NCBI RefSeq assembly: GCF_035514885.1
Contig: NZ_DATJCH010000012.1
Location: forward strand, 496,001-560,000
Direction of reading: 5' to 3'
Source of the DNA: Albibacterium sp035514885
GTDB lineage: Bacteria > Bacteroidota > Bacteroidia > Sphingobacteriales > Sphingobacteriaceae
Length of the DNA stretch: 64,000 nucleotides
Both the position numbers and the translations under genes were made by a program. A model generated the notes under the pieces. The model did no database searches. It was not told where the DNA came from and was given only the letters and a program-made list of their open reading frames with translations. This document shows, in pieces, positions 1 through 6,899 of this stretch. Position 1 is the stretch's first letter, and each line of letters begins with the position of its first letter.

Positions 1-671
1 CCACTTCTATATTTTAACCCTAATCTTCTTAATCCCCTTGCTGTTTTTCTATTTTCAGGTTTTCCTTTCATGATGAAACGTTCAATAACGAACTCCTCAA
101 TGGGTGAGACCGAATTAACTTTGAAACCGATGTATGGGTTTTCATTTTTTGGAATAGTTAATATCAGACTTGGAGCGTGGCAAATAAGTCCAGTTGGTTT
201 ATTTTCCTTTGCAAAATACTTTAAAAGGATTGGTATGTTATTATCATCTTTCAAGTCTACCATTAAGCCTTGTCCACCAGGAATTATTAAGCCTATATAC
301 TCTGATTTTTTTTCGAGAGCCTTTTCAAGTGTTATTGGATTGTTAAACAAACTATTTGTCTTAGTAAATGATATTGCCTCCTTTTTTACATTTAAGCTGT
401 TTTTCCAATATTTGTCTTGAATGCTTTCTTCATCTATTGTTGCAACTATTCCATTTGGTGTTGCGATATCTACGGTATATCCAGCTTCGGTTACCGATTT
501 GTAGGCAAGATAAAACTCATTTAGAAAAACCCCGGTTTGTCGAAGCTTTTCTCCGTTGTTTAATTCTAAGGTATCTGCTGCACTCATTATGAATAATATC
601 TTATTACTTTGTGCAGAAACCTTTACTGTGGCCATGGCCATAACGATAATCACGCTTATTGTTTTCTTCAT
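1..671 (-). CDS. Secreted DJ-1/PfpI (Hsp31-like) family protein, 3' end cut by window edge
   Basis: Reading the minus strand from the ATG at 671 gives about 223 residues with no stop before base 1, so the C-terminus lies outside the window. Residues 1-20 form a typical signal peptide (MKKTISVIIVMAMATVKVSA). The body has the DJ-1/PfpI flavodoxin-like fold: an ILFIMS first strand, a GYTVDIATPNG second strand, the IIPGG turn, and the nucleophile elbow GLICHAPS whose Cys is the family's catalytic or redox residue. Members act as glyoxalase III/Hsp31-type chaperones or amidotransferase-like enzymes; the signal peptide suggests a periplasmic role here. It lies just downstream of the Crp/Fnr gene on the same strand. 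The family call is firm, the substrate unknown. Confidence 0.85.
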   Translation of the reverse strand, partial: MKKTISVIIVMAMATVKVSAQSNKILFIMSAADTLELNNGEKLRQTGVFLNEFYLAYKSVTEAGYTVDIATPNGIVATIDEESIQDKYWKNSLNVKKEAISFTKTNSLFNNPITLEKALEKKSEYIGLIIPGGQGLMVDLKDDNNIPILLKYFAKENKPTGLICHAPSLILTIPKNENPYIGFKVNSVSPIEEFVIERFIMKGKPENRKTARGLRRLGLKYRS

Positions 672-751
672 TTTATCCTATTAAATTATTTTTCGTGTTA
701 AGACAAAATTCACGAGAATAAAATTTGAAAACATTTACATAGGTAAAGATT

Positions 752-1318
752 TTACCTTTTTGCCCTTATTCGGCTCAATTGAGTTGGAGTAATACCTAGA
801 TAGGAAGCGATATGGTACTGATTAATTAGGTTTTCTAAATCAGGATGTTCTTTTTTGAAAATTTCATAGCGTTCGGTCGCTTCAAGAGTAACGAGTTCAA
901 TTTCACGTTTCTCTTTTATGGTAAATTTGTATTCTGCTAATATTCGAGCAAGACTTTCAAACTTTGGATACTCTTTATAAAGAGAGGTGAGTTGATTAAA
1001 ATCAGCAAAAAAGAGTGTGCAGTCTGTTAAACACTGAATGTTAATTAGGTTTTTCTGCTTTGTTGTTATTGAGGAGTAAGCTGCAACAAAGCTTGATGGC
1101 GTGAAAAATGTTTTATTGTATTCACTTCCCGATTTATCACGAAAAAAGGCTCTTAAGACTCCGTTTGAGACAAAAGCTAATTTTGTTGAATATTCTCCTT
1201 CTTTGGCAAGATAATCAGACTTCTTCAACTGAATTTCAGAGAATAGTGAAGTGAATACTTTCATTTCACTATCTGTAAAATGGATTAAGCTTTCTAGATA
1301 TATTTTTAGTTTATTCAT
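752..1318 (-). CDS. Crp/Fnr-family transcriptional regulator
   Basis: This 188-residue protein has the layout common in Bacteroidota: an N-terminal cyclic-nucleotide-binding-like beta barrel (about 20-115, with a YLAKEGEYSTKLAFVSNGVLRAFF core) and a short C-terminal helix-turn-helix (about 150-188, ending YLGITPTQLSRIRAKR). The phosphate-binding cassette of true cAMP receptors is not apparent, so the ligand is unknown. Its start overlaps the end of the ABM monooxygenase gene by 8 nt, so the two are probably translationally coupled and functionally linked. Such regulators often control a neighbouring reductase or oxygenase gene; that link is inferred. Confidence 0.88.
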   Translation of the reverse strand: MNKLKIYLESLIHFTDSEMKVFTSLFSEIQLKKSDYLAKEGEYSTKLAFVSNGVLRAFFRDKSGSEYNKTFFTPSSFVAAYSSITTKQKNLINIQCLTDCTLFFADFNQLTSLYKEYPKFESLARILAEYKFTIKEKREIELVTLEATERYEIFKKEHPDLENLINQYHIASYLGITPTQLSRIRAKR

Positions 1319-1616
1319 TTTTTGAAGAACCTACATAAGTCAATATTTCAACTGTGTGCGTTCCATTAAGTCCACTTTCGTCTCTTAACCTCTGGAATTC
1401 TTTGAATGATGGAACATTCAAGATTTCAGTTTGAACTTCCTCGTTACGATAAGTAGAATAGTGAACGAATGTAGTATTATCATCTTTTGTGTAAATATTA
1501 TATTCAAAAGTCGATGTATCAAGGTTTTTAAAGTCATCAAGAAATTTTTGAATATTCTTTTTGTTCTCTTCAACAAATGCTGGTTTTACCGTGTAAGTTA
1601 CAATTACGTTTATCAT
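1311..1616 (-). CDS. ABM-fold (antibiotic biosynthesis monooxygenase-like) protein
   Basis: About 101 residues starting MINVIVTYTVKP, a ferredoxin-like alpha/beta sandwich typical of the ABM/YgiN family (heme-independent quinol monooxygenases and relatives). Visible landmarks are the first strand (VIVTYTVKP), the helix with KKNIQKFLDDF, a YNIYTKDDNTTFVHYSTY strand pair and the NVPSFKEFQ helix. An upstream in-frame ATG at 1703 would add 29 residues that look like non-coding sequence, so the ATG at 1616 is preferred. It overlaps the downstream Crp/Fnr gene by 8 nt. A role in quinone or electrophile handling fits the neighbouring FMN reductase but is inference. Confidence 0.75.
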   Translation of the reverse strand: MINVIVTYTVKPAFVEENKKNIQKFLDDFKNLDTSTFEYNIYTKDDNTTFVHYSTYRNEEVQTEILNVPSFKEFQRLRDESGLNGTHTVEILTYVGSSKNE

Positions 1617-1773
1617 TGTTTGCTTTGATGGGTCAAAAAATTGAGTGTTGCATAAATAGCCATTGCGAGTCCAAGCTATAAGAAGTTGGTGATTTCGAAG
1701 CACAAAGTACTATTTAACTACTGAACCGCCAATTTATTGTAGGTGCTGTTGATGTGTGTTGTTTGGGATTATA

Positions 1774-1782
1774 CTAACGGTT
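1774..1782 (-). repeat. AACCGTTAG repeat, copy 1
   Basis: On the minus strand the 9-mer AACCGTTAG begins 5 nt after the stop codon of the FMN reductase gene (stop at 1788-1790). The same 9-mer follows the stop of the next gene upstream (2367-2375). The placement just after stop codons recalls the recombination side of integron cassettes, but I see no convincing full attC site here. Confidence 0.45.
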
Positions 1783-1787
1783 GGGTT

Positions 1788-2318
1788 TTAGTTTATTAAA
1801 TTTATTAAAGCATTTGTAAATACATATATTTTTTTTTCAGTTTCCTTGTCAGTTAAATTTCCTTGTTCGTCAAATTTTCCCTTAATTCCTTGAATTAATA
1901 AACAAGTTTCGTCTGTAAATTTTGCCATTATTGTTTTCATTATTAGTTGTAATTCTTCGTGTCCTTTTTGTCCACTTGCAGAAGCCGTTATTATTCCAAT
2001 TGGTTTGTCCGAAAAAATTGTTGTCGAAATACACCATTCAATTGAGTTTTTCAGTCCACTTGGAATACTAAAAACATATTCTGGTGTACAGAAAATTATT
2101 CCGTCTGCTTTTTCAATATTTTTTCGAAATTCAATTATTTGTTTTGGTGGATTGTCCGAAAGTTCAGGGTCAAAATGGGGTAAAGTTTTTAGGTCGTTAT
2201 AGATTGTCAGGTTAAATTCTTTGCTTGTCAAACTTGCGATTTTTTCAACAAGTCTTAGGTTTGAAGAAATTGAACTCGCACTTCCAATAATTGCTAAAAT
2301 GTTTTTCTTGTTTGTCAT
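1788..2318 (-). CDS. NAD(P)H-dependent FMN reductase (flavodoxin-like oxidoreductase)
   Basis: 176 residues of the NADPH-dependent FMN reductase family. The N-terminal phosphate loop binding FMN is GSASSISSN (residues 12-20). The second signature TPEYVFSIPSGLKNSIEW (about 79-96) shapes the flavin pocket, and a third strand IGIITASASGQKG follows. Family members reduce FMN, quinones, azo or nitro compounds using NAD(P)H. The gene lies between the GyrI-like gene and the ABM gene on the same strand, with more than 50 nt on each side, so each may have its own promoter. The exact electron acceptor cannot be told. Confidence 0.86.
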   Translation of the reverse strand: MTNKKNILAIIGSASSISSNLRLVEKIASLTSKEFNLTIYNDLKTLPHFDPELSDNPPKQIIEFRKNIEKADGIIFCTPEYVFSIPSGLKNSIEWCISTTIFSDKPIGIITASASGQKGHEELQLIMKTIMAKFTDETCLLIQGIKGKFDEQGNLTDKETEKKIYVFTNALINLIN

Positions 2319-2366
2319 TAAATTCTATATGTTTTCTGTCCTTCGTGAACTTCGGTACAATGACTG

Positions 2367-2375
2367 CTAACGGTT
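2367..2375 (-). repeat. AACCGTTAG repeat, copy 2
   Basis: Second copy of the 9-mer, 12 nt after the stop codon of the GyrI/Cass2-like gene (2388-2390). It sits in a 69-nt spacer that also holds two CGAAG/CGAAGG words (GTACCGAAGTTCACGAAGG on the minus strand), giving modest secondary structure. Confidence 0.45.
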
Positions 2376-2387
2376 TGCGTCTTTACT

Positions 2388-2864
2388 TTAATTGTTTATA
2401 GAAATGAAAATGTCAATTTCTGCATTGTTCCAATCGAGACTTCTCTCATCATATACTTCAAAGTCGAAACCAAATTTCCGATTGAGATTAGAGTTCCAAA
2501 TTCTTGTCCAGGCATCAGCAATACAACCTGTCATTTGACCTTTGGCAGTTTCTTTATGATAGTTTTGTTGAGGAATTATGATTTCGTCTAAACTTTTAGG
2601 TTTTTCAGTGTTTTCATCAACTTTACATCCGATGAAATATGAAAAAAGTCCATTTTCGTCCTGCTCATAATCATAGTAAACAGCATAAATAGTTTCAGAA
2701 ATTTTATTCGGTATAAATCCCGCTATTTTGTTTTCTTCAAAATATTGCCATAACTCACCACAGTCTTTTCCAGATTGTCCGTTTTCGTTTTTTGTTTTTC
2801 CGTTTAGTTTTAATCCTATTAATTTAAAATTGGTCATTTTATTATTTGAATAGGTTGACATCAT
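2388..2864 (-). CDS. GyrI/Cass2-like effector-binding domain protein
   Basis: Up to 158 residues; the likely start is the internal ATG giving MTNFKLIGLKLNG (residue 10 of the long reading, base 2837). The fold is the GyrI-like small-molecule-binding domain (AraC effector-binding/SHS2): a GLKLNGKT first strand, an ELWQYFEENKIAGFIPN helix-strand, YFIGCKV, and the terminal signature YDERSLDWNNAEIDIFISI. No DNA-binding domain is attached, so this is a stand-alone binder like SbmC or the integron-borne Cass2 proteins. Proposed roles in the family include binding cationic drugs or hydrolysing electrophiles; the ligand here is unknown. Confidence 0.78.
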   Translation of the reverse strand: MMSTYSNNKMTNFKLIGLKLNGKTKNENGQSGKDCGELWQYFEENKIAGFIPNKISETIYAVYYDYEQDENGLFSYFIGCKVDENTEKPKSLDEIIIPQQNYHKETAKGQMTGCIADAWTRIWNSNLNRKFGFDFEVYDERSLDWNNAEIDIFISINN

Positions 2865-2907
2865 AATAACAATATAAGGAGATTCAAGGAATTAATATCC
2901 CTTTTGA

Positions 2908-4038
2908 CTAAAACGTTCTTTCCTTTAAATCTATTTGTTTTGTGCTAGACCCTGAAACAATTTCAAAATCAACCACACCTAAAACAAGCTCTTCGTCTAC
3001 AGTAATGACTTCTACTTTCCAGATTCCGTTCTTAACATTGTTTTTGTAGGTATATCCTCGATAGCCGCCTGTTCTGCCGCCTTTGATTTCATAGGCAATG
3101 TCTTCTACAATTTCCCAGTTTTTAGTAGTCGGGTTTAACCATTTCCAACGATGCGCAATGGCTTTTTCCAGGTTGGTAGGAGCGAAGATGGATGTGAAAA
3201 TATAAACATCTTCATTTGGACGGTGTGTGAACTCCAATCGGTGGTCTCTCCAGAATATATACCATTCATCTGCCTCATAGATAACTTTGTACTTATCATT
3301 GCTTATTTCTACCTGGTGGGCAACAATACCCTCTTCCAATGCTAAGGGAACAGGAGGGATTAGTTTAAAAAAATAAAAGAAGTTTAATGTTGTATAAAGT
3401 ATCAAGATCATGCTGATCATTTTCCCTAAATGAACTTCTTTGCGGGTGCTGGGACTTACTAGGTAGATAAAAATTAGTAGGCTGAAAATATAAGCTAAAC
3501 TAGTAAATCCAGAGATCAGAAAAATATCTTGATTCATCTTTCTGATAAAAACGGGAATTATAAAGCTGAAAAATGTAAAGCTTAAGAAATAGAGTACGCT
3601 AAATTGCAAGTATTTATTTGAGATTCGTTTTTTCAACAATTCGTTTGCGAATAGTATAAAGACTAAAATGATGAAAAATGAAGCTGTTTTTGATAGAGAG
3701 ACGCTCCTTGAGAAATAAATGACGTAGGCACTTGAAAGTGCACCAAAAGAAAATTGTATGGCTAAAGGAAGGTAGATCTCGAATCTCTCGATAAAGGTGT
3801 TTTTCCACTTTTGATCATCAGCTAAATTAAGAAGATAGATATTTACCGTTAGGAATATCATGTGGAGGCAAAGGATACTAAGATCATATATTCGATCTAT
3901 TCTGCCTAGGGTCATGGTGTCAAAGATGAATCCTCCCATGAAAAATAGTACAGGTAGGTGCTTTTCATGCTTTCGAATGTATCTTCGAAATGCACTGTTT
4001 CTAAGTCGTACCAATTTTCTTTTCGTCTTTATTTCCAC
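2908..4038 (-). CDS. DUF5924/DUF2914 membrane protein
   Basis: 376 residues. The N-terminal two thirds (about 25-225) contain seven or so hydrophobic helices such as LPVLFFMGGFIFDTM and FFIILVFILFANELL, matching the DUF5924 family. The C-terminal about 110 residues are soluble and match DUF2914: WYIFWRDHRLEFTHR, IFTSIFAPTNLEKAIAHRWKW and GIWKVEVITVDEELVLGVVDFEIV. The latter looks like an Ig-like domain facing the periplasm. The pairing of the two domains is a known Bacteroidota/Proteobacteria arrangement without assigned function. A divergent short gene starts 68 nt away at 4107. Confidence 0.8.
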   Translation of the reverse strand: MEIKTKRKLVRLRNSAFRRYIRKHEKHLPVLFFMGGFIFDTMTLGRIDRIYDLSILCLHMIFLTVNIYLLNLADDQKWKNTFIERFEIYLPLAIQFSFGALSSAYVIYFSRSVSLSKTASFFIILVFILFANELLKKRISNKYLQFSVLYFLSFTFFSFIIPVFIRKMNQDIFLISGFTSLAYIFSLLIFIYLVSPSTRKEVHLGKMISMILILYTTLNFFYFFKLIPPVPLALEEGIVAHQVEISNDKYKVIYEADEWYIFWRDHRLEFTHRPNEDVYIFTSIFAPTNLEKAIAHRWKWLNPTTKNWEIVEDIAYEIKGGRTGGYRGYTYKNNVKNGIWKVEVITVDEELVLGVVDFEIVSGSSTKQIDLKERTF

Positions 4039-4106
4039 CGACTTAAATTAAGGTTTTTTTAATCTAATATAATTTTGGGTTTATACATAATATCTGTCTT
4101 TATTTC

Positions 4107-4325
4107 ATGAAAATAGTTCTATCCATCCTTATTAGTTTTATATCCCTTGCAACCTACGGCCAGGTTGAAAGAGCAAGTCAATATTATCAGTTAACGTTGC
4201 ACGGGAAGGCTGAAGATAATGGAAATTCTTTTCATTGTATTGATACGGCCAAGTATGCTGATATACCAGAAAGTGTTATCCAGCCAATACTCTTCTTTAA
4301 AATAGGACTTCCATATTCTGCTTGA
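4107..4325 (+). pseudogene. Short secreted protein, probably an N-terminal fragment of a larger gene
   Basis: A 72-residue reading frame with a clear signal peptide (MKIVLSILISFISLATYGQ). The mature part carries YYQLTLHGKAEDNGNSFH and IDTAKYADIPESV, which resemble from memory the first strands of the N-terminal beta domain of Bacteroidota SGNH/GDSL hydrolases (normally over 300 residues). It stops at TGA soon after, and the following 190 nt hold no continuation that I can read. I take it as a degraded remnant; a genuine tiny secreted protein is the alternative. Confidence 0.45.
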
Positions 4326-4468
4326 TTTTTATTGTAAGTCTTTATAAAGGCTTTTTGTGTATTTTTCTATATTTTAGTCATTGGCATTAAGTGGCAGTAG
4401 TATTTGGCCGGACATGATCACTTATCTGGTGGCTTAAATAAATCGGTAATGAGCTATCAGAAGTTGTT

Positions 4469-4484
4469 TTTACCAAATGGTAAA
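4469..4484 (+). promoter_or_regulatory. Dyad operator TTTACC-N4-GGTAAA upstream of the Crp/Fnr gene
   Basis: TTTACCAAATGGTAAA is a 6+4+6 palindrome centred about 41 nt upstream of the regulator's ATG (4518). The same half sites with the complementary centre (ATTT) occur upstream of the adjacent SDR gene at 5092-5107. Architecture matches Crp/Fnr operators (6-bp arms, short central spacer), so autoregulation is inferred. Confidence 0.65.
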
Positions 4485-4517
4485 TAAGCCAAAGGATATA
4501 ATTTTTAACTTGCACAT

Positions 4518-5084
4518 ATGGAAGAATTAATTGGATATATTCTGCAATTTGGAAATCTTAACAAGCAGCAAATTGAACTTGTAATAAGCAAGGGACAAAT
4601 CCTGCAATTAAAAAAAGAAGATTATTTTTCTGAGGCGGGCAAAATTCCAAAGGAGGTTGGATTTATAGTAGAAGGTGTTGTTCGTGGTTGTTATTACAAT
4701 AATACAGGTGAAGAAATTACCCGTTGTTTCATCAGCGAAAACAGCCTTGTATGTGATTATGTCAACTTCGAGGCAGATACCTCATCTTCTGAGTACTTGC
4801 AAGCTATTACAGATTGTTGTCTTATCGTATTTTCAAAAAAGAATTGGGAAGAGCTATCCCATACTATCGTGGGTTGGGACAATATCAAGAATAAAATGGT
4901 ACAGCTGTGCATGTACCAAAAGTCAAGGAAAGGCCCGGTAATTTCGCAGGACGCTACCACAAGGTATCTTGAATTTTTGGAAAATTACCCTTTATTTCCG
5001 AACCGTGTTCCATTATCATACATAGCTTCCTATTTAGGAGTAACCCAACAGTCTCTTAGCAGAATACGGAAAAACATCCGCTGA
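4518..5084 (+). CDS. Crp/Fnr-family transcriptional regulator, probable regulator of the adjacent SDR
   Basis: 188 residues: a cNMP-binding-like barrel (about 22-115, ILQLKKEDYFSEAGKIPKEVGFIVEGVVRGCYY) followed by a compact HTH (about 150-188, LSYIASYLGVTQQSLSRIRKNI). It is a paralogue-level relative of the protein at 752-1318. Four Cys lie in the barrel (VVRGCYYN, ITRCFIS, LVCDY, TDCCLIV region), which could allow redox sensing, though no Fe-S ligand pattern is evident. A matching dyad operator lies in front of this gene and in front of the downstream SDR, so the pair probably forms a sensor-target unit. Confidence 0.88.
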   Translation: MEELIGYILQFGNLNKQQIELVISKGQILQLKKEDYFSEAGKIPKEVGFIVEGVVRGCYYNNTGEEITRCFISENSLVCDYVNFEADTSSSEYLQAITDCCLIVFSKKNWEELSHTIVGWDNIKNKMVQLCMYQKSRKGPVISQDATTRYLEFLENYPLFPNRVPLSYIASYLGVTQQSLSRIRKNIR

Positions 5085-5091
5085 TGCGCTT

Positions 5092-5107
5092 TTTACCATT
5101 TGGTAAA
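5092..5107 (+). promoter_or_regulatory. Dyad operator TTTACC-N4-GGTAAA upstream of the SDR gene
   Basis: TTTACCATTTGGTAAA is the exact reverse complement of the site at 4469-4484. It starts 8 nt after the regulator's stop codon and its centre is about 63 nt upstream of the SDR start codon (5163). Two copies in the two promoter positions of a regulator-target pair argue for a real operator. Confidence 0.65.
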
Positions 5108-5162
5108 TGATCCCACTGTCTAATACCTGATTTTTGTATTGAAAATTTTAAGATTACAAAAT

Positions 5163-5903
5163 ATGAAAACGGTATTAATTACAGGATCAAACAAAGGCAT
5201 CGGTTTTGAAACTGCCAGACAACTTTTAGAAAAGGGATTTTTCATATTCATTGGGAGCCGTAATATTGAGAACGGTTTGGAGGCAGTTCAGAAACTTAAT
5301 ACGGAAGGATTTTTAAATGTCGAAGCCGTAGAACTGGATGTTACTGACCTTGCATCGGTACGTTCAGCACGGGAAGAATTAGGTAATAAGGTTTCGGTTT
5401 TGGATGTACTCATCAATAATGCAGGTATCAACGGAGGAAGCGATCCTTACACCGTACTGGAAGCCACAAGTGACGAATACATGGCTGCATTTAAAACAAA
5501 TTTGGTAGGTACAGCGAACGTTACACAAGCTTTTATAGATCTGCTCAAAAAATCCTCAGAACCAAGAATAGTCAACTTGAGTACCAGCGTAGGCTCTCTT
5601 TCATTGCAAAGTAATCCGGAATGGCCTGCGTACAGCTATGCTAAATACGGAGTTTACGCAATATCAAAAGCTGCTCTTAATATGTACACAATCCAGTTAG
5701 CATATGAGTTGCGTGATACAAATTTTAAGGTAAATGCCGTTTGTCCGGGACTTACGAAAACTGACTTTACATTCTTTAATGGTGGCGAGGTCAGTGTTGC
5801 TGCCAATAGAGTAATCAAATACGTCCTGATTGATAATAATGGTCCGACCGGTAATTTCTTTAGTGAAGAAACCAATCCTGCTACAGGAGAAATTCCTTGG
5901 TAA
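5163..5903 (+). CDS. Short-chain dehydrogenase/reductase (SDR)
   Basis: 246 residues from ATG 5163 (MKTVLITGSNKGIG); an upstream TTG at 5139 is possible but adds nothing conserved. Classical SDR motifs are all present: cofactor loop TGSNKGIG (7-14), NNAG after strand 4, a catalytic Ser in VNLSTSVGSL, the YAISK active-site Tyr/Lys pair, and the PG motif in NAVCPGLTKTDF. The SRN after strand 2 suggests NADPH preference. Family members reduce carbonyls; substrate unknown. A dyad operator shared with the preceding Crp/Fnr gene lies upstream, and a strong hairpin terminator follows. Confidence 0.9.
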   Translation: MKTVLITGSNKGIGFETARQLLEKGFFIFIGSRNIENGLEAVQKLNTEGFLNVEAVELDVTDLASVRSAREELGNKVSVLDVLINNAGINGGSDPYTVLEATSDEYMAAFKTNLVGTANVTQAFIDLLKKSSEPRIVNLSTSVGSLSLQSNPEWPAYSYAKYGVYAISKAALNMYTIQLAYELRDTNFKVNAVCPGLTKTDFTFFNGGEVSVAANRVIKYVLIDNNGPTGNFFSEETNPATGEIPW

Positions 5904-5992
5904 AAGAATACGCCGACAGCACAAACCTATTTATTCTAAAGATTTTTTTTAGATATCATTCTATCAATCATAGGTAAAGAAGTTATGATAAA

Positions 5993-6026
5993 AAAAAAGA
6001 GGTTGAATAAATTTCAACCTCTTTTT
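5993..6026 (+). terminator. Rho-independent terminator after the SDR gene
   Basis: A 10-bp stem AGAGGTTGAA / TTCAACCTCT with a 5-nt loop, flanked by an A run on the left and a T run on the right, so it could work on both strands. It lies about 90 nt after the SDR stop codon. Confidence 0.85.
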
Positions 6027-6133
6027 GCGTTTCTATTAAACAATAGGGGGAGGTTACGCTCTTAGATATTGATAGACAGTATTTGTATTCAATACGTAAT
6101 CACGGGGAATAACTTTGCTTCAAACCTAATTAA

Positions 6134-6298
6134 TACAGTTGGAAACCTTATTTCAATTTGGCCGAAGGTGCCGATAAAGATGATACTGAAAAAGATGTTT
6201 ATTGGAAATATCCATCGGAAGCTTTCGGCCAATATTATTATGGTGCAACGCAGGCTCTTTCTTTAATTATTACTGCTGTGAAACATAAAATTATCTGA
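6134..6298 (+). pseudogene. C-terminal fragment of a degraded gene
   Basis: An open frame of 54 codons after a TAA at 6131, ending TGA at 6296-6298, encodes YSWKPYFNLAEGADKDD... and ends GQYYYGATQALSLIITAVKHKII. It has protein-like composition but no start codon and no upstream continuation, so it looks like the tail of a lost gene. I cannot assign a family. It ends 8 nt before the convergent DinB-fold gene. Confidence 0.4.
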
Positions 6299-6305
6299 TC
6301 GTTCT

Positions 6306-6800
6306 TTAAAAAGATTCGTCGGCGCTTGGTCCGTAGCTTCCGGGAATCGGGATATCTAACAAGCGTAAGAATACACCAAGCTGTGCTCTGTGGTGAATAA
6401 TTTGCGATAGAGACATTCTAATAATGTCTGCTTTTGTTCCTGTACTCAATATGGTATCACCATTTCTTAAAGTCCATGTTTCTGAAAATGGTTCCTCTTT
6501 GGCATTCTCCAATTGGCTTATTCCATCCGCTAAATTGTTTTCCAACTCGGCCAATAGCTCTTGGGTGGTATTAAGGTCTTTTGGTTGATAAGGGGTGCTG
6601 GCAAAATCCAGTTCAGTAGTGTTTAATGCCATGCCAACCCAAGATGGAAGGTCTGCAATATGGGTAGCTAAGCTTTTTATAGTCATACTCTTAGGATGTG
6701 GCTGCCAGCCAAATTTATCGTCTGGTATACGAGATAGCATCTCTCTTGTTGCTTTGCTTTCGTTTTTTAGTTCCTTTAAGAATACTTCAGACATTTTCAT
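6306..6800 (-). CDS. DinB-fold (DfsB/YfiT-like) putative metal-dependent protein
   Basis: 164 residues of the DinB four-helix-bundle family (unrelated to DNA polymerase IV despite the name). The three metal-ligand His positions are visible: THIADLP (about residue 47) and IIHHRAQLGVFLRLL (about 137-151). Known relatives are damage-inducible proteins or thiol S-transferases (bacillithiol/mycothiol type); a thiol-transfer role is only a possibility. The protein ends with a PGSYGPSADE segment common in this family. It lies upstream of a pseudogene remnant and downstream of a WYL regulator on the same strand. Confidence 0.85.
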   Translation of the reverse strand: MKMSEVFLKELKNESKATREMLSRIPDDKFGWQPHPKSMTIKSLATHIADLPSWVGMALNTTELDFASTPYQPKDLNTTQELLAELENNLADGISQLENAKEEPFSETWTLRNGDTILSTGTKADIIRMSLSQIIHHRAQLGVFLRLLDIPIPGSYGPSADESF

Positions 6801-6899
6801 AATAAATTGTTTTTAAGTGTGATGAATTTACTTTTTTCTAATTGTACAACAAAGAAACTATGAGCTGCTGACAACCCTGTGTCAGTAGGAAAAATAATT

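Noticed and set aside
734..756. TTTACATAGGTAAA and GGTAAAGATTTTACC near the end of the first Crp/Fnr gene, similar to the operator motif
   Set aside because: Spacing between half sites differs (no 6-4-6 layout) and the place is the 3' end of a gene, not a promoter.
1617..1703. Upstream extension of the ABM protein by 29 residues
   Set aside because: The extra residues are not family-like and the downstream ATG begins exactly at the domain start.
6069..6266. 65-residue plus-strand frame overlapping the degraded fragment
   Set aside because: It starts at TTG, has no domain character and overlaps a frame with better protein composition.
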